Below are positions 58,646 to 64,000 of a stretch of 64,000 nt of DNA, one piece after another (position 1 is the first letter of the stretch; each line of letters starts with the position of its first letter). Source of the DNA: Alphaproteobacteria bacterium (lineage in GTDB: Bacteria; Pseudomonadota; Alphaproteobacteria; Caulobacterales; Hyphomonadaceae); contig JAHJSB010000024.1 in the NCBI GenBank assembly GCA_018830285.1, positions 46,461-110,460 on the forward strand, read 5' to 3'. The notes under the pieces are model-generated. The model saw nothing but the letters and a program-made list of their open reading frames with translations, did no database searches and was not told where the DNA came from. Position numbers and translations under genes: made by a program.

Positions 58646-59329
58646 TCAGTCGTGTGTGTGAACCAATATGCTGACCCGCCGGTTGGCTGACAAGTGCGGC
58701 TGGCCCGCATCGAGGGGGCGCGTGTCGGCCAGACCGGTGACCGCGCGGATGCGAACCGGCTCCAGACCGGCCGCGATCAGGGCGCGGCGAGCCTCGTTGG
58801 CCCGGTCAGACGAGAGTTCCCAGTTGGAATAGGTGGTGCCGGTTGCACTGAAGGCGTCGGTATGGCCTTCGATCGAAACAGGTTCGGAAAACTGCGCCAG
58901 AACGCGGCCAGCCGCTTCGGCGAGGGCGATACCCTCTTCCGTGAAGGCGCCGCTGCCCGAATCAAACAGCGGGTGGCGCGCCGAATCGACAAGATCGATG
59001 CGCACGCCATCGGCTTCCCGGGCGAGAACGACGCTGTCGCCGGCCTCGATCAGGCCTGATTGCTGGCTGAGATCGGTAAACAGGCGTCCGGCAGCCGAAT
59101 CAGGCTGGACGGCGGAGGCTTGTGCGGTGGGGCTGGCATTGCTGTTGAAATAGCTGGCGATCTCGTCGCGGCCCTCGGGAGAGATGCCGCTGAGTATCCA
59201 CATCAACAGGAAAAATGCCATGAGCGCGGTGAGGAAGTCGGCATAGGCCATCTTCCAGGTGCCCGCTTTGCGGGCGGGCGCGGCGGGCATTCTGCCCGCA
59301 TATCGCCGAGAGTGAGTGGCAGTTGCCAT
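58646..59329 (-). CDS. motB: Flagellar motor/OmpA-family protein MotB-like
   Basis: APARKAGTWKMAYADFLTALMAFFLLMWIL plug/TM; C-terminal OmpA-like EGHTDAFSATG...NWELSSDRANEARRAL. Confidence 0.82.
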   Translation of the reverse strand: MATATHSRRYAGRMPAAPARKAGTWKMAYADFLTALMAFFLLMWILSGISPEGRDEIASYFNSNASPTAQASAVQPDSAAGRLFTDLSQQSGLIEAGDSVVLAREADGVRIDLVDSARHPLFDSGSGAFTEEGIALAEAAGRVLAQFSEPVSIEGHTDAFSATGTTYSNWELSSDRANEARRALIAAGLEPVRIRAVTGLADTRPLDAGQPHLSANRRVSILVHTHD

Positions 59330-59461
59330 GCGCTCGAAGTCCGATCCTTCTGATCTGATGAGCCAGTCATAGCAGGCTATGGTGAAGGCCACGTCGAAGC
59401 GAAGGGTAGGATTTCGATGAAATTTGATCTACTTCGCGAAGGCATAGCAGGAGAAACGCAG

Positions 59462-60325
59462 ATGGCACGGACGGCATTCCTTGGACTTGGCGTGATGGGA
59501 TTTCACATGGCGGGGCACCTGGCCCGGGCCGGTCACCAGGTCAGCGTGTGGAACCGGACGGCGGCCAAGACCAAGGCCTGGGAGAAGAAGCACAAGGGCG
59601 AGGTGGCCAAGGACCCGGCGACGGCGGCCTTTGGCGCGGAATTCGTTTTCCTCTGCCTCGGCGACGACCCGGACGTGCGGATCGTGTTCGATGCGCTGGA
59701 ACCCAGCCTTGGCGCGGGCATGATCGTGGTCGATCACACGACAGCGTCTGCGGGTCTGGCGCGGGAACTTTTTGAGCGGTGCAAGGCCAAGGGCGCACAC
59801 TTCATCGACGCGCCGATCTCGGGCGGCGAGGCCGGGGCGGTGAATGGCAAGCTGACGATCATGTGCGGCGGCGAGCAAGCGGCGTTCGATGCGGCCGAGC
59901 CGGTGATGGCGGCCTTCGGCAAGAAGATGACGCTGATCGGGGAGAGCGGCGCGGGCCAGCTGGCGAAATCGGTCAACCAGATATGCATTGCCGGTATCGT
60001 GCAGGGCCTCGCCGAAGGGCTGCACTTTGCCGAGAAGGCGGGACTCGATGCGGCCAAGGTGATCGAGGCGATCAGCGGCGGCGCGGCGCAGAGCTGGCAG
60101 ATGGAGAACCGCTGGGAGACGATGGTCGCGGGACATTTCGAGTATGGCTTTGCCGTCGACTGGATGCGCAAGGATTTGCGAATCACGCTGGAAGCCGCGC
60201 GCGAGAATGGTGCGAGCCTGCCGATGACGGCAACGGTCGACCAGTATTATGCCGACGTCCAGGCCATGGGCGGGGCGCGCTGGGATACGAGCAGCCTGAT
60301 CGCCCGCCTGAAGCGGGACACCTGA
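59462..60325 (+). CDS. NAD(P)-dependent 3-hydroxyisobutyrate dehydrogenase-like oxidoreductase
   Basis: MARTAFLGLGVMGFHMAGHLARAGHQVSVWNRT; FIDAPISGGEAGA; GAGQLAKSVNQ. Confidence 0.92.
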   Translation: MARTAFLGLGVMGFHMAGHLARAGHQVSVWNRTAAKTKAWEKKHKGEVAKDPATAAFGAEFVFLCLGDDPDVRIVFDALEPSLGAGMIVVDHTTASAGLARELFERCKAKGAHFIDAPISGGEAGAVNGKLTIMCGGEQAAFDAAEPVMAAFGKKMTLIGESGAGQLAKSVNQICIAGIVQGLAEGLHFAEKAGLDAAKVIEAISGGAAQSWQMENRWETMVAGHFEYGFAVDWMRKDLRITLEAARENGASLPMTATVDQYYADVQAMGGARWDTSSLIARLKRDT

Positions 60326-60329
60326 GGCC

Positions 60330-61331
60330 GTGCGACGCCTCGATATCCACCTGAGCAAGGACGAAGCCTGCGAGACCGTGATCCGGGCGATCAGGGCGGC
60401 AGAGCCGATCGACTATGTCGTGATCGAAACCGAACAGCAGGACCGTTGCCTGATCTCGGTCTTCATACGCGAGGGCACGGGCCAGTCCCTGATGGACAAC
60501 CTGCAGGCGGCACTGGAAGGGCGGGCGGACTGGCGCATCACGGTACTGCCAATCGAGGCGACAGCGCCGAAATTGGAGGAGCCGGAGGGCGACAAGGCCG
60601 CAAAGGCCGAGCAGGCGACGCGGGAAGAAATCTTCTCGGATATTACCGCAGGCGCGCGGCTGGATCGGGATTTCCTCATCATGGTCGTGCTGTCGACGAT
60701 CGTGGCGGCTATCGGCCTGAACTCGGATGGGATCGCGGCAGTTATTGGCGCGATGGTGATCGCGCCGCTGCTGGGGCCGATTCTCGGTTTTTCGATGGGC
60801 GCCGCATTGGGCGATTTCGACCTGCTGAAACGGGGCGGGATCTCGCTGGGCGTGGGCGTCGGGACGGCGCTGGCTTCGGCGTTCCTGATTTCCTTCTTCC
60901 TCCCACTCAACCTGGAAAGCCATGAGCTGATGTCGCGGGCCGAGGTGCGCCTCGACAGCCTCGCCCTCGCCATGGCGGCGGGCGGCGCGGCGGCGCTGTC
61001 GCTGACGCGCGGCAAGGGCGAAGCGCTGGTCGGCGTGATGGTGGCGGCGGCGCTGCTGCCGCCGGCGGCGGCGCTCGGCCTGTTCGCGGGCGGCGGGGAA
61101 TTCGCACTCGCGATGCGGTCGGCCCTGCTGCTCGCGCTGAACGTGGCGAGTCTGATCCTGTCGGCGCTGATCGTGTTCCGGCTGTGCAAAATCCGGCCGC
61201 GCAAGTGGATCGAGCAGAAGAATGCGACGCGGGCAGTTTGGCTGAATGCGGGACTTTCGGCGTTTTTTCTGGTCTTGGCGGTGATGCTGATCCTGCTGCT
61301 GGATCTCGGCGCAAAGGTCCAGATTGGCTAA
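60330..61331 (+). CDS. DUF389 / TIGR00341 family membrane protein
   Basis: DFLIMVVLSTIVAAIGLNSDGIAAVIGAMVIAPLLGPILGFSMGAALGD; GTG start. Confidence 0.92.
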   Translation: MRRLDIHLSKDEACETVIRAIRAAEPIDYVVIETEQQDRCLISVFIREGTGQSLMDNLQAALEGRADWRITVLPIEATAPKLEEPEGDKAAKAEQATREEIFSDITAGARLDRDFLIMVVLSTIVAAIGLNSDGIAAVIGAMVIAPLLGPILGFSMGAALGDFDLLKRGGISLGVGVGTALASAFLISFFLPLNLESHELMSRAEVRLDSLALAMAAGGAAALSLTRGKGEALVGVMVAAALLPPAAALGLFAGGGEFALAMRSALLLALNVASLILSALIVFRLCKIRPRKWIEQKNATRAVWLNAGLSAFFLVLAVMLILLLDLGAKVQIG

Positions 61332-61411
61332 GTGCAGGATATTTTGGACTTTTTGGGCCTGTAGCGATAAGGTGACACCAACTTCCACCTATAAGGACCG
61401 TTTCAACGCCC

Positions 61412-61846
61412 ATGAATGTTGTTTTACCAATTTCTGCTGCCCCGAAAACCCGTGTCGAACGCTATATCTCCACTCTGGATGACAAGCAGCGCAAGGCAGA
61501 ATCTGAAACGTTGCTGGCCCTGTTCGCCCGCGTGACGGACTTGCCGGCTGCGATATGGGGAACCCACAAGGTCGGCTATGGCCGCTATGCCTACACGATG
61601 GATAGCGGACGCAGCAGCGAGTTCATGATCGCCGGCTTCGAGCCCGCGAAGAAGCATATCATCGTCTACCTGTCGCCGGATTTCGAGGATTTCACCGCGC
61701 CACTGGAAACCCTTGGCAAGCACGACAAGGGCAAGTCGTGCATCTTCATCAAGGCGCTGAAAGACGTTAACCTCGAGTCGCTGGAAGAGCTGGTCCGCCT
61801 CGGGATGGCCTCGACCGAGAAGAATTTCAAGACAAGCGAAAGCTGA
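61412..61846 (+). CDS. DUF1801 domain protein (copy 1)
   Basis: AIWGTHKVGYGRYAYTMDSGRSSEFMIAGFEPAKKHIIVYL...GKHDKGKSCIFIK. Confidence 0.82.
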   Translation: MNVVLPISAAPKTRVERYISTLDDKQRKAESETLLALFARVTDLPAAIWGTHKVGYGRYAYTMDSGRSSEFMIAGFEPAKKHIIVYLSPDFEDFTAPLETLGKHDKGKSCIFIKALKDVNLESLEELVRLGMASTEKNFKTSES

Positions 61847-61861
61847 CGCGACGGACGATTC

Positions 61862-62296
61862 ATGGCTGCGGCGGACAATAAGACAAAACCCGCGATTGTT
61901 TCGCCGCATGCCTTTATCTCCGCACTGCATGACGGTCGCCGCAAGCGGGAGGCCGAACGCCTGCTGCCCTGGTTCGAGACCGTCACCGGCCTGAAGGGGC
62001 GTATGTGGGGGCCGTCCATGATCGGTTTTGGCCGGTATCACTACAAATACGATAGCGGGCGTGAGGGCGACTTCATGATGACCGGCTTTGCCCCGCGCAA
62101 GGCGGCGATGACGCTCTACATCATGCCGGGCTACCGCGACATGAGCGAGACGCTCGCCCGGCTCGGTCCGCACAGGACCGGCAAGAGCTGTCTCTACATC
62201 AACCGCCTGGAGTCCGTGGACATGGACGTGCTGGCGGAGATCGTGACGGACGGCGTGGCCTACATGCGCGCGAATTACGAGACATGGGATGCCTGA
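61862..62296 (+). CDS. DUF1801 domain protein (copy 2)
   Basis: MWGPSMIGFGRYHYKYDSGREGDFMMTGFAPRKAAMTLYIM...GPHRTGKSCLYIN, paralogous to copy 1. Confidence 0.82.
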   Translation: MAAADNKTKPAIVSPHAFISALHDGRRKREAERLLPWFETVTGLKGRMWGPSMIGFGRYHYKYDSGREGDFMMTGFAPRKAAMTLYIMPGYRDMSETLARLGPHRTGKSCLYINRLESVDMDVLAEIVTDGVAYMRANYETWDA

Positions 62297-62852
62297 GGCG
62301 GTCGCGACATTCACGCACCGCCTGGCCACGGCGGCGGACATCCCGGCAATTGTCGTGCTGATGCGGGCGTCGATTGCCGAGAACATGAAGGCCTTCCTGT
62401 CAGCCGACGAGATTGTCGCGGCGCAAGAGACGATGGGGCTCGACCAGTCGTTGATCCGTGACGGCACCTATTTCGTGATCGAGACCTTACCGGTCGGCGA
62501 GACCGTAATGGTGGCGTGCGGCGGCTGGGGCAAGCGGCGGACGCTGTATGGCGGTGACCAGACGGCGGGGCGTGATGACTCGCTGGCCGATCCGACCGTC
62601 CATGCCGCCCGCATCAGGGCGATGTACACGCATCCGGACTGGACGCGCCGGGGCATTGGCTCATTGCTGCTGGACCTGGGAGAGGCGGCGGCGCGGGACG
62701 CGGGCTTTCGCACGATCGAACTGGGCTCGACGATTGCGGGCGAGGCGCTGTACCTGGCGCGCGGCTATGCGCCGTTCCATCGCGACGAACAGGTGGCGGC
62801 GAACGGGCAGGTGAAGACCGTGATCCACATGCGCAAGGCGCTTGTCTTATGA
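62289..62852 (+). CDS. GNAT family N-acetyltransferase
   Basis: RIRAMYTHPDWTRRGIGSLLLDLGEAAARDAGFRTIELGSTIAGEALYLARGYAPF. Confidence 0.9.
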   Translation: MPEAVATFTHRLATAADIPAIVVLMRASIAENMKAFLSADEIVAAQETMGLDQSLIRDGTYFVIETLPVGETVMVACGGWGKRRTLYGGDQTAGRDDSLADPTVHAARIRAMYTHPDWTRRGIGSLLLDLGEAAARDAGFRTIELGSTIAGEALYLARGYAPFHRDEQVAANGQVKTVIHMRKALVL

Positions 62853-62881
62853 CTTTTCGTGCCGATTGGGAGATATTGGCA

Positions 62882-63043
62882 CCGCCGCCGGGAGTAACCG
62901 CTCCCGGACGGCGGCGAGGGACGGATCGTCACGACGCAGGAGGTTCTACGCTCCGAACTAGAGTTTGATCGCCCTCGTCTTTCACATCGGCCTGAACGGA
63001 TACAGGGGCTTTGAGGCCCGCATGACAAGCAGAGGCAGGAAAG
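62882..63043 (+). ncRNA. Candidate IS110 bridge RNA (bRNA)
   Basis: 5' hairpin CCGCCG-CCGGGAG-TAACCG-CTCCCGG-(A)-CGGCGG; then CGAGGG...CCCTCG stem enclosing a loop with an inner GGAG/CTCC hairpin; then CAT-C-GGCCT/AGGCC-G-ATG stem with a 20-nt loop containing ACGGATAC. Folded by eye. Confidence 0.5.
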
Positions 63044-63982
63044 ATGACAGACCTTACCATCGGCATTGACGTTTCGAAAGACACGCTCGACGTTCATATT
63101 CATCCAGCGGGTGAGCACCGCCAGTTCCCCAATACACCAACAGGCTTCAGGACCATCGTGAGATGGATCGCGGACCGGCCCGTCGCCCGCCTCGTCTTCG
63201 AGGCGACGGGCCCTTATCACCGCGCCTTCGAACGCGCGATGGGCGAGGCAGGCCTACCACTGTGCAAGGTCAATCCGCGCCAGGCCAAGCGCTTCGGCGA
63301 GGCACTTGGCCAACTGGCGAAGACTGACCGCATGGACGCAGGGATGCTCGCCCGCTTCGGGGCCTTGCTCGAACCGGACGTGCGCCCGGCGCCCTCGAAG
63401 ATCATCAGTGATCTCAAGGACCTGCATGTGGCCCGCACGGCCCTCATCAAGGACCGCACCGCAGCCAAGAACCGGGAAAAATCGCTGCAAAGCCTGTTGC
63501 TGAAACGCCAGTCACGCGAACGCCTCGCCCAGATCGCGCGTCATCTGGAGGCCATCGAAGACAGGATGCTGACCATTATTGAAAGCGACCAGGACCTTGC
63601 CAGAAGGCTTGCCATCCTGGCGTCTATCCCCGGCGTCGCCACACGTTCAGCCTTTACCCTGATCGCCGACATGCCAGAGCTCGGAACTCTCGACAGTCAG
63701 GCCACGGCCGCCCTCTCAGGAGCTGCACCCATGACCCGCCAGTCCGGCAAGCGGACGGGCAAGGCCTTCGTCACCGGAGGCAGGGTGAATGTCCGTCAGG
63801 CCCTGTACATGCCAGCTCTGGTCGCTGCCCGGTTCAATCCGGACTTCGCTGCCATGTACCAGGCCATGACGGCACGCGGTAAACCGCCCAAAGTCGCCCT
63901 CACCGCCATCATGCGAAAACTTATCATCCTCGCGAATGCCCTCATAAAAGCTGACCGGAAATGGGAACCAAGAGTGGCTTGA
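63044..63982 (+). CDS. IS110-family transposase (DEDD/RuvC-like N-terminus, Transposase_20 C-terminus)
   Basis: IGIDVSKDTLDVHIHP; FEATGPYHRAFE; LAKTDRMDAGMLARF; LASIPGVATRSAFTLIADMPELG...ALSGAAPMTRQSGKRTGKAFVTGGR. Confidence 0.95.
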   Translation: MTDLTIGIDVSKDTLDVHIHPAGEHRQFPNTPTGFRTIVRWIADRPVARLVFEATGPYHRAFERAMGEAGLPLCKVNPRQAKRFGEALGQLAKTDRMDAGMLARFGALLEPDVRPAPSKIISDLKDLHVARTALIKDRTAAKNREKSLQSLLLKRQSRERLAQIARHLEAIEDRMLTIIESDQDLARRLAILASIPGVATRSAFTLIADMPELGTLDSQATAALSGAAPMTRQSGKRTGKAFVTGGRVNVRQALYMPALVAARFNPDFAAMYQAMTARGKPPKVALTAIMRKLIILANALIKADRKWEPRVA

Positions 63983-64000
63983 CCAAGACGGATACTCTAG

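Larger units (their letters stand above)
62853..63996 (+). mobile_element. IS110-family insertion sequence (boundaries approximate; right end inferred to lie within the last bases of the window)
   Basis: IS110-type transposase with structured non-coding left end; left boundary not resolved. Confidence 0.6.

Noticed and set aside
56853-58661. 602-aa plus-strand ORF opposite the SLC13 permease
   Set aside because: Low-complexity, charge-rich antisense translation; the minus-strand gene has clear TM and TrkA-C motifs.
60183-61388. 401-aa minus-strand ORF opposite the DUF389 gene
   Set aside because: Antisense artefact rich in Arg/Gln/His; DUF389 frame is clear.
1-64000. tRNA, rRNA and CRISPR arrays
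   Set aside because: No cloverleaf with T-loop GTTCRANNC outside coding sequence and no regularly spaced direct repeats were recognised; a tRNAscan/CRT run would be needed to be sure.

Overview
This 64 kb window is GC-rich and gene-dense. It looks like an alphaproteobacterial chromosome, probably Hyphomonadaceae/Caulobacterales-like; that assignment is inferred from gene order and protein similarity, not computed. Most of it is housekeeping: gyrA (3' part)-coaD-cyclophilin-queA; tipF-like EAL gene, HAD/MaoC/ribF/ileS/lspA/two M16 peptidases; an NrtR-like regulator plus HD hydrolase; tag/ygfZ/bioY; pyrC; ion channel plus feruloyl-CoA synthase; rpoZ-rsh-pyrE-pdxJ-acpS-rnc-era-recO (no lepB); parC; sirtuin; lemA; a TRAP transporter cluster; bpt; an SLC13 permease; motB; and an IS110-family transposase at the right edge. 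The most interesting signal is the roughly 190-nt non-coding leader of that IS110 element. It can be folded by eye into a bridge-RNA-like layout: a strong 5' hairpin, then a loop on a 6-bp stem, then a second loop. One loop carries ACGGATAC, which is identical to the DNA at the presumed right end. The other loop is the reverse complement of the abutting CTCTAG at the window edge. Other points of note are a stand-alone DUF262/DUF1524 (GmrSD-like) gene, a lipoprotein resembling RNase Z/MBL proteins with its metal-binding motif lost, a putative lipoprotein methyltransferase, a shared 25-nt TTAACCAA-N11-TGTTAA motif upstream of tipF and parC, a dispersed GTCCTTCGACTTCGCTCAGGATGAGC repeat family, and an unlisted small membrane ORF. 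No tRNA, rRNA or CRISPR array was recognised. All calls are from reading the sequence and the supplied ORF track; no searches or folding programs were run.
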